Shown: positions 49,690 to 62,975 of the stretch, one piece after another
Layout of the letters: each line of letters begins with the position of its first letter
Numbering within the stretch: position 1 is the first letter of the stretch
Source of the DNA: Prochilodus magdalenae
Lineage: Eukaryota > Chordata > Actinopteri > Characiformes > Prochilodontidae
Length of the DNA stretch: 64,000 nt
NCBI GenBank assembly: GCA_024036415.1
Contig: JAMWET010003919.1
Span: 356,393 to 420,392, forward strand
Reading direction: 5' to 3'
Made by a program: the position numbers and the translations under genes
Notes under the pieces: generated by a model
Told to the model about the DNA's origin: nothing
The model's database searches: none
The model's input: only the letters and a program-made list of their open reading frames with translations

Positions 49690-51840
49690 ATTTCCTGTCT
49701 GATTTTCTTTCTCTTCATTTTTTTGTATCACTTATCACTTATACAGATCTACTACCTCCTCTGCACCTCCCTTGCCTTTAGACTAACTTGGTTAGTACCA
49801 TGACCTTAGCTGCTTCTTGCTCACGGTTAAGTAGATATATTGCAATTAGGATCTATCTGGCCAGAATACTGAGCATTCTGAATTACACAGTGATGAGAGT
49901 AGCTTCCAGATTGACTAGTCTATGACTTCAGCATTGTCTGGAAGGTGTTGATGAAAAGACTCATTATACAGATGTGTGCAAGGGTTAACAATAACATTTG
50001 CCTGAAGGCCTAGGGCACCTAAAATGGGACATAGGAACAGCAGCATGAAAAACTCCTTGCCTGGCTGGGCACATATATGTTGGGGTGGAGGGCTAAGAGC
50101 AGAACAAAATAACAGAGGTTAACTCAGATCACCTGAACCCTTAACCCATCACCATGCAAAACAACAGACCAATAGTATTATTTTTTGACAAGTGACATCA
50201 AAGCTAGGCAAGCAGGAAAATGTCTGTGAAGCTTGAATAAGAAGTGTGAGTCCATAACTTTATTCTCTAATGTAAAACTAGGTTTAATAAAGCAAGGTTT
50301 GTAGAGAATTTTCATGAAAGGCAGATAAAAGTGGTTCATTTTTTGTTGGAATTACAACTCTTAGAAAACAGTCATTATCATCTCTGGACCAATGGACATG
50401 TGTATTGGACAAATGACAAGTGAAGATGATTCCAAGATAGTCACAACAGCATATCACCAGATTAAAAAAAAGAAAGACCTTTCACTGACTATGCCCAGGT
50501 GATAGAATATCTATATGAAAATGGACTGGCATTCGGTAACCAATACTCCAGTGCTCCATTTGTCCAGTTTTATTAGGATTCTGGCTGATGTGTCTATTGA
50601 TGTCACACCATAGACCTTGAAGGACCTTGTTGCTGTGAAGGAGCTGCAGCACAGTACTGCTACTAAACATCTGAAGGCAGTTAATTAAGATAAATACATT
50701 TTAGTGAATAGTTTTTTGTAATTAATGTCATTAAACAATTTCAACAATTATTATTTATTTTACTCTTAAAAAAAACCCAATAATAATTCCGGATTGGAAA
50801 ACAAAAACAGCTGGCCTTGGTAGGTATGACTACAACTTTTAAGGAGAGTAACCTCATTTTATGAATACCCTATTGTATTAGCCATTGCTCACTTGATTAT
50901 GCTCGTAACCTTCAGCGCTCTAAGGATTCGAATTTAACAGACAGTGTCAAGTGAAATGTATCTTGACCAGCGCATCATAAAAATCGGTATATTAATTTAA
51001 TTTTTTACACTATAGTACTTTTTGGGTGCTATTCATCTTATTTCTCTACACTAATATGTGCAAGATTATTCTTTTATCCTTTTGGTCTATTCGTAGTATA
51101 TGCTTTGTGTTACTATCTTATTTAGTTCTAAGTATATAAGTTGATTAATCAATATGATTTCATTAGTTATAGAACAAGAAGTGTACCTATGACGCGACTC
51201 TTTATATATATAAGCCGTCATTGGCCCTTTCTTTCCTTTAATGAAATTGGCCTGATAATGCTTCTTTGGTGATGGGGTCTTGTGACAGTGCAGTTTGGTA
51301 CAGCCTAAACAAAAACTTATTGCTGGTGTCAGCTCATGGCCTGAATGTTGGATATTATCTACGACTTCCACATTACGGGTAATAGCTCATATAAGAAATA
51401 GCATACAATGCTCTGGCATATGCCTTTTCGCAAAGCTCTATGTTTGTCAACATGGTTGTCAACTGAGGACCACAAGATGGTTGACTTAACAGACAATAAG
51501 CAGTGCACAATAATCCACACCATTTAATAAAACCAATCACAAGGTGCTACAGCAGTGCCCCAATAAAGTTTTGTTGCTTGTTCGCTTGTCCACACAATGT
51601 TTAAACATCTTGTACTATACTTAGGGCTTTTACATTTAGTTTATGAATCATCAATTTGTTAACACGCATCTAATGTTAAAATACACATACAATTTTATTA
51701 GCGTGTCGTATTACATAATTATTACAGTGCCTGATATTGCTTGGAGCATCATCACGTTCGCATTCAACTATTTAAACAACGCACTATCCTGTATATGCAG
51801 CTACCCTATTTTCTATCTCTGTGTGTCAGGTCGTTTCACA
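49690..51840. other. Intergenic sequence, no gene recognised
   Basis: AT-rich. Minus-strand ORFs around 50482-50670 and 51087-51371 are without recognisable domains and could be further Gypsy debris. Confidence 0.4.
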
Positions 51841-51844
51841 ACTA

Positions 51845-52335
51845 ATGCGTGTGTGTGGTGCGATGTAGATATGATGCGTTAGTGTGTAGTTGTTGCCGAA
51901 GTGTCTTCTGCTAGTTGTGTGTGGCGTGTGTGTGTGTGCGCACTCGTTGTGTGTGTTGCGATCCCCTTTGTAAGGTGTTGCTGTGTGTGGTCGTTGGTGT
52001 TCTGATGTGTGTTGCGATCTAACTATGTCTAGTTGTGTGTTAACCGCTTCCGTGTCGCGTGTGTCTCTGATGTACGTCTGTGTGTGTGCTGGTCGACACT
52101 CCTTGTGTCTATATGTGATGTGATCAGTGTGCGTGCTTTGTGGGGTGATTGATATGATGTGTGACTGCTACTCACGTGTGTGTGTGTGTGTGAGTGTGTG
52201 GTGAACTGTGGATGTGTGTGCGTCTGTGCTCGTGTCTCTGCGTTTTGTGTGTGAGCTGTGTATCTGTGTGTTTGTATGGGTGTGATGGGTGTGTTGTGTG
52301 TGTGTATTGTGTGTCGTGTGTTCTGGGTGCACGGT
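51845..52335 (+). repeat. TG-rich degenerate tract
   Basis: About 490 bp consist mainly of T and G on the + strand, with many short TGTG runs (for example 52170-52200) broken by other bases. There is strong strand asymmetry and no coding reading. Confidence 0.8.
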
Positions 52336-52339
52336 ATGT

Positions 52340-55300
52340 GCATCTGGGTGTGTATCCTTGGTTACCTATGTTAACCAAGGAACTGCTCCGACCATTCATA
52401 AGTGTTTAACACATTAGGTGCGACACCATTCTTGTGTCTTTTTATTGTGATTGACATGAACTCACTGTTTCATTACTTCAAATGTTTACTGTCCCCTTAA
52501 GTTTTATGTTTTTTTGAGGCTAGATGGTAAGAACACAGTCAAAGAGACCTTACATTAATCGTCGATGAAACAATTGTGGCATGCAGAATATTCCATAAAA
52601 TAACTGATAAGAAATACATAAAATGCCTATTACTCCGAAGTGGTAACTACTAGGTTTTTTCTATTTTCAGTTCGCGTTGTGATAAAGATGATAGGAGATA
52701 AAATGCTTCGTGTGAGAAAATTTGAGCTCTGTGCAAAGCATTCCTAACAAGGATTGTGACAAATTATTCTGGACAATGTGAGGACAGATTCTTTCACCTA
52801 TCTAGCCCGATGCTGCCTACGTTTGCCACAGACATTGTCACAGCCTCTTCAATTGTTGTCTAATAGCGTTTGTTGTGCACTCATCTGTAGGGAATTATAT
52901 TTCAGTGTCATTATTTAACAGAGAGAACGCCAATGCTAGACAACCCACCTGTCAGTGTTTGTTTTTGTGTGGGTGCACCAATAAACAAATGGGCTGCCAC
53001 AGCGTAAACCGTTTGCTGGGTTTATTATCTGCCTCAATATACAGGACACTTTCGTCCTCACCTGATGAGAAGTTACAACAGTGATCCACCTTTGTACATA
53101 TCGTTTGCTCTCAATCCCAGGTTCATGCACTTTGAGTCTGCACCTAAAGCGTAGGTCCACAAGTCCAGAATGGAAAAGAAAATGTGCTGCAAATCGTTAC
53201 TCATTCCTTCATCTAACAAGTATGACTTGACTCTAAGACATATATGGAGCCCTCTCCTTTGTTAGCCACTGCTGTTAAGGATGCTGCTAGGGATGCACTC
53301 TACCTAACACAACCATATAAACCAGACACAAAAAAAAACGTTACGTTCTGGCTGTCCTGTACCATGACAGTCTTTTTTGACTTAAATTTCAAAAGGGGAC
53401 AGATTTTATCGCCGCAGCCAATCATTATGGAGTATTGGTCACAAGTGTGAGGGCATCCAGTGGATTTATTGTGGGCAGTTAGCTCACAAATAAACATAAG
53501 TGAATAACATTATTATCTGGCTGTGATGACATAAGGGCTTACTAGTTATTAGAATTGGTGTTCCTGTTATATTTTTTTCACTAGAGTTAAGTAGCCAAAG
53601 TGTTGAGTCCATATTCAGTGCTTTACAGTAGGAGCACAGGTCACACAAGTGACTTTTTGGTTACGGTTTCTTATGCCGCTCCTATATTTACGAACTATTA
53701 ACCATAGCCTCCGTTTCCCTCAACGATTGGAACATTTGTCGCATTTATGTTAATGGGATGCAGCAGCGGCAAGTCAGAATGTAACAGTGCAGCTCTCTCT
53801 CTGATTATAAGAGAAACGAAGATTAGTCATCACGGCCATTCTGTGTTACAACTCGCCAGTTCCGATGGTATGTGATGTAGAGCCTGAAGTTCGAGAGATG
53901 TTGACACGACCTAGTTGGACTCGTACTGTTGCTAAAGCATAGAATGTAATTATCGTTTGGTGTGATGTGATTTCACGTTTGGGTTGGGTTTGTGCTCTCG
54001 CTGTAATGAGTACCTATATGCTGATGCGCACTTGTCCATGTTTGATGACAATCTGTTTTTGGCGCGGGTTTTACAGATCATTTTTCCCAATTAAGTGACC
54101 TAATTCCTAACGTACGTAGCAGTACACGTCATTTAATGCGTTGGCGCTCAGTGCATTTGCTGAATAGATTGTGAGCCTCCTAGGGACATGGCCTGCCAAG
54201 GTAAATCACTGGGATACACCACGATCGTCTCATACCACAAACCTGTGAGCTACAGGAACCTTCCTTTCATATTCAGCAGAACCAGTGGTGCGGTAGCTGC
54301 ATGGCAATGTGAATGCATTCTTGTTAATTGATTACTTGCAGGCTGAGAATGAGTCTGTCTCGGCGAGCAGCAGCAATGAAGACTGCTCTAAGTGGGCATT
54401 TTGACACGGACACAGTCAGCACTGGAAATGGCCTACAAAACATGATCCTGTCATAATGTCTTTTTTTTGGTATTGACCCCCGACGATTTGTACCTTTGCT
54501 GGTGAATGATGCTCTGTCTGTCTATCAGGAACTGCAATGCAGTTAAATTTAGAAGGGCTCTTGAGTGCAGCAGACATGGTGAATATAGTATGGTGTATAG
54601 TTTACCGATGAGTCTCATGGTGCTGCAGTATATACAGGTATACTGTACTGGCACTGTACTAGTTTTAACTTATTGCCCCCCCCTTAGATTTGTTGTCCTT
54701 ACCTCAAATGAAACGATGAAATGTATTTACCAAACCTATGACTAAAATACTTGAACAATAGATACACTACCGACCAAACTGCACACTTTGCTAAAAGTTA
54801 TACACCATGTTGTGACGTATCCAAAAGGAATCCAGCTAGGACATAGGAATGATGAAGCTTGGTGGACTAGGTTTGGGCATTGTGGTGTGGACTTTTGAAT
54901 GTTAGAGTTTCTTCTTGCTTTGGCCAGCAGGATGGTGATACCGGTATGAGCAATGACCGGGGCCCTTATCAGCTGTACCCTGACTTGACTATATAAGAGG
55001 TCATCTTGTTGCAGTTATAAACCTGAGGGCTAAAAGCTTATGTGGACTGAACCCATGTGAGTCATGGAGTTGAAGAAGGAAGAAGATAAAGGACAGAGGT
55101 AAGCTATAACAGTAAATAGGGGTGAAATCCCTAATTAATAATCCAGCGTTGCTAGAAGTCATATATTGCACCACTTTCGGGGGTAGGCTGCCAGCCACTA
55201 GAACTTGTTCCTGCTGATGGTCTGTTCTTCTGCCTTGTAAACACAACAAATATTACCGTCACCGATTCACTATTGATTGACTCCTCACTTGCACAGATCA

Positions 55301-58300
55301 AGGAAACATTGGCTACAACACCTTGTGGAACTTCGATGTGTCTGCTGCGAGCTTACTCGAACCAACTAATGCGTAATCATTCTATAGTTCATGTAGCTCT
55401 CAGCTCTTCACCAGTTTTTGTTTTAATTTCATGAGTCTTTGTTTTGATTCAAAAAACTGTAAGCTTTGCTTCCCACTTGTTGTCCGTCTGCCTTTGCTAA
55501 GAATAATGTGTGAAGGCAAAACCATGCAGAACATTATAAGCATGTTAGCATCCTAGAACATGGGACTGGAGAGACAATGGTTTTCTTTTTTTTTTTATTT
55601 AACCAATAGGCACAGAGTGGCTTTGTTGCCCGTTCGTTGCTTTCTTACCACTCTCTTTTAGCAGCAGTGAAGAATCAGCAGGACTCGCACTGTCAATGCA
55701 TCACATACATGCCAGGAGAGCTATAGATTGGAGCGTCTCGTAAACATGTCAAAAATATCATACAAGGAATAGTCCCTGACACAATGGCTAGTTTCATGAT
55801 TTAAGTATAATAGACGTTTGATTTTCTCGGTAGGCATTCTTCCACTGTTTACAATGTACTTCTAAGGTTGAATATGCAAAGTATTGCCATTGAAGCAATC
55901 CACATGTAATTTAGCAATGATGCATGGTTACGACTATGATACACGAGATATCACATGTTGCTAAGGTGGTTCACCCTTATACTAGTAACCAGAAGAACAA
56001 TGAACGCAGGTACATAGAGTGGAGAACTTAGTCTGTGCTGCCTAGAATTACTCCACTCCCTGGCTGAAGTCATCTGTGACATCAGTCACTCCTGTTGTAA
56101 AAGCTTACTTTTTGGCGTGTGTGGCCCCCCTTCCATGAGATGGAAATCCCTATTTGACTGGTTGTGTGAGTCTAGTGTTGCAGGGTAGTTCTGTCAGAAG
56201 TGAAAATACAATGAGGGTCTATGTGCCACAGGGTGTAAGCAGCAGATGAAAACAGATGTAAGGTGTACCCTTTTCATTTCCATTTTTCTTCTGGCTTGGT
56301 GTTCTCTTTGATAATCCACTTTCAAATTCATTATTTAGAGTAGCACAAATTTTAATTACATTTTAACCATTTTGTTTAGATGAATATGCAGGTCTGTGAA
56401 TACATTTTAAAAGTACATTCCCAGCTATTAATCCTCTAAATCCCCTCTATTTCCTTGAAATGCTTCAATATTTCAACATTATCACAAACTGTTGATATCC
56501 TGCTGCGAGAAACAAAAGAGAATAACCGAGAACATATTGTTTCTAATTGGCTTCAAAAACGTCTCGCAAATGTGTGCTTGTTCTATGTGGATTTGTACTT
56601 GAACAGCACAACACACAGTAGGCCATGACCAACCCTAACACCATATAAATGTGAGTAGCTCTAACTTGAATTGTTTCAAGTTGATAGTCAATAATTTCAA
56701 TAGTTATCACTGCATGTGTTAGTCGGTATCGCATTTCTCAGATTGATGTGGTGCCAGTAAAACTTCAAGTTTTTAACCATTTTGGCGTAATGTAATCTGC
56801 GGCAGTGTTATTTCATAATATCATTGATGTGCTGTCAGTAGTTTATACAAATGTGAGGCTCCTTGGCTTAACTTGGAGTGTAAGCCAGGGGACAGTAACA
56901 CCAGATGTAACAGGATAGCCTTGTTGATGATGCAAACAACTCAACATCTATATTTTGCAGGATCAGTTGGTGAACTCTACTCAATAAAACCAATACAGAC
57001 GGCAGCGGAACGAGTACTAAGTAGTGCGGACTGAGTCCAAACTAACATCATAGCTCACCAAATTACTAATATATGCTCTCTAATACATACATGTGGTCCA
57101 GGAGTCCTCAGTTTTCTAATTCCATGTGAAATTTTACGCAGTATATAATCGGATACCTCGTGTGGCTAAGTAGCATCCAAGCAAAGGTTATCCAATGGTT
57201 CGATACCTACATCCTGTGCATCTTTAGAAGCACTGTAAATTCATTCTACACTCAAAGGATTTTAGATGACGTTATAGGATTTTCCCTGTTACGAATTGTT
57301 ATGCTTTGGGTGAACTATTTTTCATCTCGCCCCTTAGTCCACCAAAATTGTAGAGGCTCGAACATCTGTGTAATCTCACATATTTTAACAGGCCCTGCAG
57401 TAAGAAAACGAGGCTGGTCGTGTAAATTCTCGTAAAGCTTGGTTCTATGGGTTGACAAAGTCTATCTACAATATATAATGCTGGGTGGGAGCGTAGCGAA
57501 ATATAAGGGAAACATACACTTACAAAACATTCATCTGTTTAAATCAGCAATTTACCTGCAGTTCCCCAGGTTCGACTTACTGCCATATGCTCTTTATTTC
57601 CATACAGTTACGGGTACACACTACCTTTCACCTTTTACGGAGGCCTTTAGTGTTTGTTAGTAGAAACTGAGGTTTCTCAACTACTTGTACAACCATTTAG
57701 GCAGTTAAGTTACATCTGTTTAGTGTACTGCTTTAACATTAGAAAGGTTAGCGGTAATATAAAAAAAGGTGAAAGGCCTTCTTTGGGCTTGAGGAGATAG
57801 TAATCTCTCATAAGTGACATCACAAACAGGAATTAGTGGAAAACAAAATGTATGTCTAATTGTTTTTGGGTTGTCCAGGTGTTTTATAATTATTTATGCA
57901 GTACGCCTGTCGTGTTTATTAAAGAGTGACTATGTTTTATATGCAAATTTAGAGGTCTAGCGCTCTAACCTGTATTGTCCTCCACCACTAACAGTCACCA
58001 GATTAAACCTTATTAATGTATAGGTATGGTCTCTACACAACATTCTAATCACATGATTCCATTGCTACTATCCCGAATGTTGCCTTATCAGCACTGAAAA
58101 CTTGCTCATAAAACAGCGAAAATGATGGGGTTCTTTGTGTTCTTTTCAATCTCTCTATGAACTCACTGAATTTCTAATACCACAAAGTACATATGCGTGG
58201 CTAATGAAGATAATTAATACGGATAATAATAATAATAATGACATTAATGTGTATTAAGTCATTATTTTAAGTTATGATATCCAAATTTATGTTAACATAT

Positions 58301-60830
58301 ATATATTTTTAAACTAGATATGTTGCGATGTAAAATTTGAGTATCACAGTAATAATTTGTCGATGATACTTTAACCATGTGATTAGAACTATGATGTATT
58401 GTTGTTTTGTTGTTCTTAGACCACTTGTATTGAAAGATTTGGAATGTCTTTTTTTGTAACTGTGTGCAGGACTGCTAGATCTCAACATCATCACAAATAA
58501 TGTTTGCCTCTAACAGGCTAATGTACAGTTTTATCCAGTTCTTGTGGTAACTGACTGATAATGTTTTGGTAGTCTTTTGTTACAGTCATTGCTTTGTTAT
58601 CAATTTATATAACTACTTTAAACATTTAGTCAAATACCCTAAAAAAAACATGAAGACACTGGTGCTATAAACTATAAACAGTCTCAGCTTTTTTTGTAAT
58701 GTAATAAATTAATTCTGCATGGTTTTTGCTTTTAAAGTTATATTTACCACAAAATCACAACTCATAAATCCACCAAATAATATTGAGACTAATATTTCAA
58801 TCGTCAGCTGGGTGTTGAATTCTCTCGCATTTTACGTGTCGTGCGCGCAAACTAAGACCAAGAGTATTACTGCGTTTTCATCCGCCTAACAGTTTTTGAG
58901 TTTCCCTGAACACTGTTACGTACTTTTGAAAAAATTGTGCTGGATACCTTTGTTCTGCAGGGTGATACTTGGAGTAATTGTGTGTGTGGTATATTGTTTT
59001 TCTTAATTGCAAGACATTTATGACCTGTGCTATAAGTAGTTTATTTGATGACATTCAAGTGAATGTGTACAATGCTTGGTTGTTTCTTTTTTTTTATTCT
59101 TATCAAATCCCCATTTTGACAAGTAAATTATAGCAGTCTTTTAAAATAATTTATTATTGCTGTTTAGTACAAGTGTTACTAGTCTGTCCTGTACTTCTGT
59201 CGTAAATTTAGCACGAATTGTTTTAATCACATCCTAGTGGAATCGTAAACTTATGTGATTCATTTAAACCTACCAATATACGATGTTTATCGTTTGACAG
59301 TGTGAAACGCTCACATTCGTTCAAGAGACACAAGAAATCTTTGTATTACTGTCCTCAGTCACACAAATAACCCCCATGTTAACTGCACCCACTTCCCTTA
59401 AATACAGGCCAAGGCAAAACTTAGTGCTCTCCTCCAAATCCTGTCGGAATAATGGTGAAAATTAAGGAGCGGTACGGGATAGTTTTTAGAGGATTTTTTA
59501 GGAACTAACTTTTTTTTTTGCTGTAGACCTTTGGCTAAATGGCTGCCCCTACTAGTGGTGCATAAATTGGTGCATAGAGAGGTTCTCACCTAATTTGACC
59601 CTATACTTTACGGTGTTGAGCTTTCCATTTTGTATGATTGGCTATACTTAATTTGACTTTAGGGTCCCAATCACGCACATGGACGACACTACCTGGGTGT
59701 GCTTGTGTAGTTGCTTCACTAAACCACTTTGAGTTTAATTGACTGTTACTTCATCTGACCCACGGTGATTCTTGGCCATGCTAAAAATTAGGGTTCTGAC
59801 ACAGGCAAAGTGTGAGAGCAACGTGTATAAATTGCGATCGGCGAAAGTGTAAGATGAACTAGAATTTTATAAACTTTTCAGGTGCGGTTTTTGTTCCACA
59901 ACAATGTCCTGGTGTGGTTGGGGGTGTTATCATCTGTCGTGACACAACTATATTAGTGCCTGTCCAAGATTTTGGTCCAATGTTTATCTCATCTCTTTTC
60001 ACTTGGAACATCTGGATATTTACTGGACCACATCATTGGGTTTGTTTTATGCTGTGATGCCTGTCTTGTCTAACGGCACACGTATGTGACTCAAATATTA
60101 TAATTCCAATGCTTCTTATTACTTTGTGTCTTCTTTTATAGATCTCTTAGCGTTTACGTGTGTGATTATCCTAATAAGTCGCATAGGACTTTGCAATAAA
60201 TGTTTTAACTCCACCCCAGCTGAACCTCTGGGCCTGATACTGCTTACCTCAAGAGCAATGTAAATGGTATGTATCTTTAGGTTAGAGTGAACGTGTACTT
60301 TTAACCTCGTCCTTTGCAGACACCGAACAAAGACGTGGTCTTATTCAGGTTATCTTGGTGTGCAATTTTAATTTCTTCCCTAAGGCTATTTGTGATTAGT
60401 AGCCATGCCATCAGGGAAACACTATGACCCTATAATTCCCACAAGTATAGCATCAAAAAACATATAGCTACTATTGTCTTTGGTACGGAGTAGTTCTGGC
60501 ATCCTGTCCTCAACAAAAATTATATACCAATGCTCCTTCACCTATCACTTTGCAGGGCCAAAGGGTCAACTTTTAAAAAAGTATCATAGTGCAGAGAAGC
60601 AGAAATGTAATGTCTTCATCATGATTCCGGGACGTCCTATCTTCCCCCTGTACTGATGTGTTATTCGGGCGTATTCTTTTCTTATTTTGCTACGTATACT
60701 ACGACTATTATATCTTTTTCTTGTCTTTGCGACTGCCATTAAGCATGTAGAGCATAACTCATATTGTAAAACAATAAAGTCCTGCCTAAAATGCATACAA
60801 TGTGGTGAACCAAGCCAATAAACACTATTT
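52340..60830. other. Long stretch without recognised genes or transposons
   Basis: I read both strands and found only short, domain-less ORFs, an AAT run (58221-58240) and A/T homopolymers. A tRNA-like A/B-box pair at about 57161-57207 is too weak to call. Unlike the left two thirds, no LINE, Tc1 or SINE signature is visible. Confidence 0.5.
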
Positions 60831-60839
60831 TTGGGCACA

Positions 60840-61640
60840 TCCCGTCGCAGGGGGTGGTGCGGGTGAGGATAGTCCGGCGCTTTCCCAGTCGCACAGCTAT
60901 TTGTCGCGGACCCAACAACACAGTGGGTTCTCGGATTTAGTGGGTCATACGTTTGTAACTAGGATATTTGGTTGCTTTGCGACTTATCGGTGCCATTGCT
61001 ATCGAGAGGTTGCTACTGAATGGTGGCCCTTTGGGGCCACTATTTAGAACAAATAGCAAGGGGAGCACCTATTTCCGTACCTTCTCGTCTGGATTAGTGG
61101 GCAACCACACCAATAGCAACTCAACTCAACATTTTGGTTCCACAACCTAGAAGCTATGTTTTCTATATCATAGTGGGGAAATGCACCCAGTGTTAAAAAA
61201 CTGGGTGTCCTTCCCCCGCCCACGTAGTTCCAGGCTGGAAACCAGCGATCCCCACTTACCGCAACACCCCTCCGCCCCCTGCTGGCCATCCAACCACAAC
61301 AAACACGCGATATTCATGTCGACCCGCACGGGGGGCATTATGCGAGTGGGAGGCTCGTAAAGGGCCCTGCCAGGGTCCTTGGCTGTGCAGTGACGGGGGG
61401 GATGGCTGGCAAGACTGGAGAACCCGATTTACCACATGAGAAGAGGCAGAACGATGGCCCTTCAGGCACCACGCACCGGCCTGTCGGTGGAGGACTCGGG
61501 GACCAAACTGCGACTCTTCACTTTCCAGCTCATCACAGAATTCACCACAACCACACACGTGGCGTCGAATCACACGCACAGCTAACGCACACACACACGC
61601 ACATGCCCCGCCACAAACACACGTGCTGCAGAGAATACTT
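60840..61640. other. GC/CpG-richer segment
   Basis: This part is clearly richer in G, C and CpG than its surroundings, with a CTCF motif at 61273-61285 and CA-rich sequence at 61575-61625. ORFs exist on both strands (for example minus 61256-61594) but overlap each other and show no known domain. It could be a CpG island of a gene to the right. Confidence 0.4.
61273..61285 (-). promoter_or_regulatory. CTCF consensus motif
   Basis: The minus strand reads CCAGCAGGGGGCG within GGCCAGCAGGGGGCGGAG, an exact match to the CTCF core. Motif only; binding not shown. Confidence 0.65.
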
Positions 61641-62799
61641 ATAATTTACAACTCCGCGCCTGAATGTATAGCCACATTTTACTCAATTTTACACAGTTCC
61701 ACCAATATCAAAACGTCATGCCTGTTTTAGTCCCAAGCTTTGGTAAGGGGGAAGTATGCCGAAGTACACTCCGTGAGGCCTTCCAATGTAATATACACGT
61801 ACATCTAGATGACCCTCCGAAGAAATAACTATTCTCTACTCAAACAGCAGCTGCATGCTTCAGTACTGGCCTGCTGTGCCATCTTCTTTCCACGTCAGCT
61901 TGCATTATTCAAGCATGTTTTTTTTGAATAAAACATTAAAGGTTTTTCACCGCAATGGTCTTTATAATCCAAACAGTCGTCTTTATTAAAAAGAGTCTTT
62001 ACATTTTGCAGATCGCTCGTGAAGCTTTTACTCTACCCTCTGCTCGCGTGGCAGACCGATAAACCACGCGTAAGTGGCTGATAACTCTGCTGTTAAACTG
62101 CTGGAGATTTTCACTGTGTGAAATCAGTAACAGTTTATTTGACGTGGCGTGTACTTACAATTATTCAAGAATATATTCTTCCCCCGAAAGGGATCTTGCA
62201 GTTCTGCTACTCACCGGAGGAAAGCAAGGGGAAAGGATAGAGGAGATTCCGCACTCCAACGCAACCTCATCTCTTCATTTTCATGCCCACATTCATTTCC
62301 ATCCCGTCCCACTTCATTTCCATGCTTTCAGATTTGTTTTCCATTTCAATAACAAATCTTACTTCTTGCCGTCTAAACGCACAGCTGATATAGGCTGTTA
62401 CAACCAAAATCCATTGATCTTTCATTGGGTGCATTGTGTCTACTTTTATCAGCAGCTACAATGGGGTTAAACCCGAAAAGGTTCTTGGGAGTGATGCTGT
62501 AGAACAACCTATTTTGCTTCTTTAAAGACCATCTCCTGCTATACGGGTGAAATGTGATGGTAAAGATCCATTTGAAGGAGAGAATTAGAAAAGGTCTTTG
62601 TGCTTGAATTGTAACATCCAATCCAAAGAACCATTCGGGTTTAACTTTACCTTCTTTAGAGCATGTATAGAGACACCTTTCCCATCCTGTAGTTTTGGTG
62701 GTCAACTTTTAATTGACTTGTAGTTGTTCCCCACCTTAGAGTAAACTTCCAACTGTTGTTTCAATGGATCGGTGTATCCAACCAGTTCTGAATAACTAC

Positions 62800-62845
62800 A
62801 GCTCCACTCTTAAAAAATGCCACCAAGTGGTTTTTAGAGTGATGT
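62800..62845. repeat. GGTTCTTT-type short repeat, remnant
   Basis: CTCCACTCTTAAAAAATGCC then ACCAAGTGGTTTTTAGAGTG resembles the end of the repeats at 5543 and 11704. Confidence 0.35.
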
Positions 62846-62919
62846 CGATGGGCAGCACTTTTGGATTACGCACATTTTATTACAATGATTCCCTATTTTT
62901 GTAAAGTGAGAGTGTGGAG

Positions 62920-62975
62920 GTATATATATAGTAATATATATATATAATATATATATATATATATGTGTGTGTGTG
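62920..62975. repeat. Interrupted TA then TG microsatellite
   Basis: TA runs broken by GTAA and AATA, followed by a short TG run. Confidence 0.85.

Noticed and set aside
52029..52409. His/Thr-rich and Cys/Val-rich ORFs at 52.0-52.4 kb
   Set aside because: They are translations of the TG-rich tract, hence low complexity and not genes.
57161..57207. tRNA or SINE gene with A box TGGCTAAGTAG and B box GGTTCGATACC
   Set aside because: The boxes and spacing are suggestive, but no cloverleaf can be folded and no SINE body follows.
61256..61644. Overlapping ORFs on both strands in the GC-rich patch
   Set aside because: High GC lowers stop frequency; the two ORFs overlap antisense, lack domains and have no splice context I can defend.
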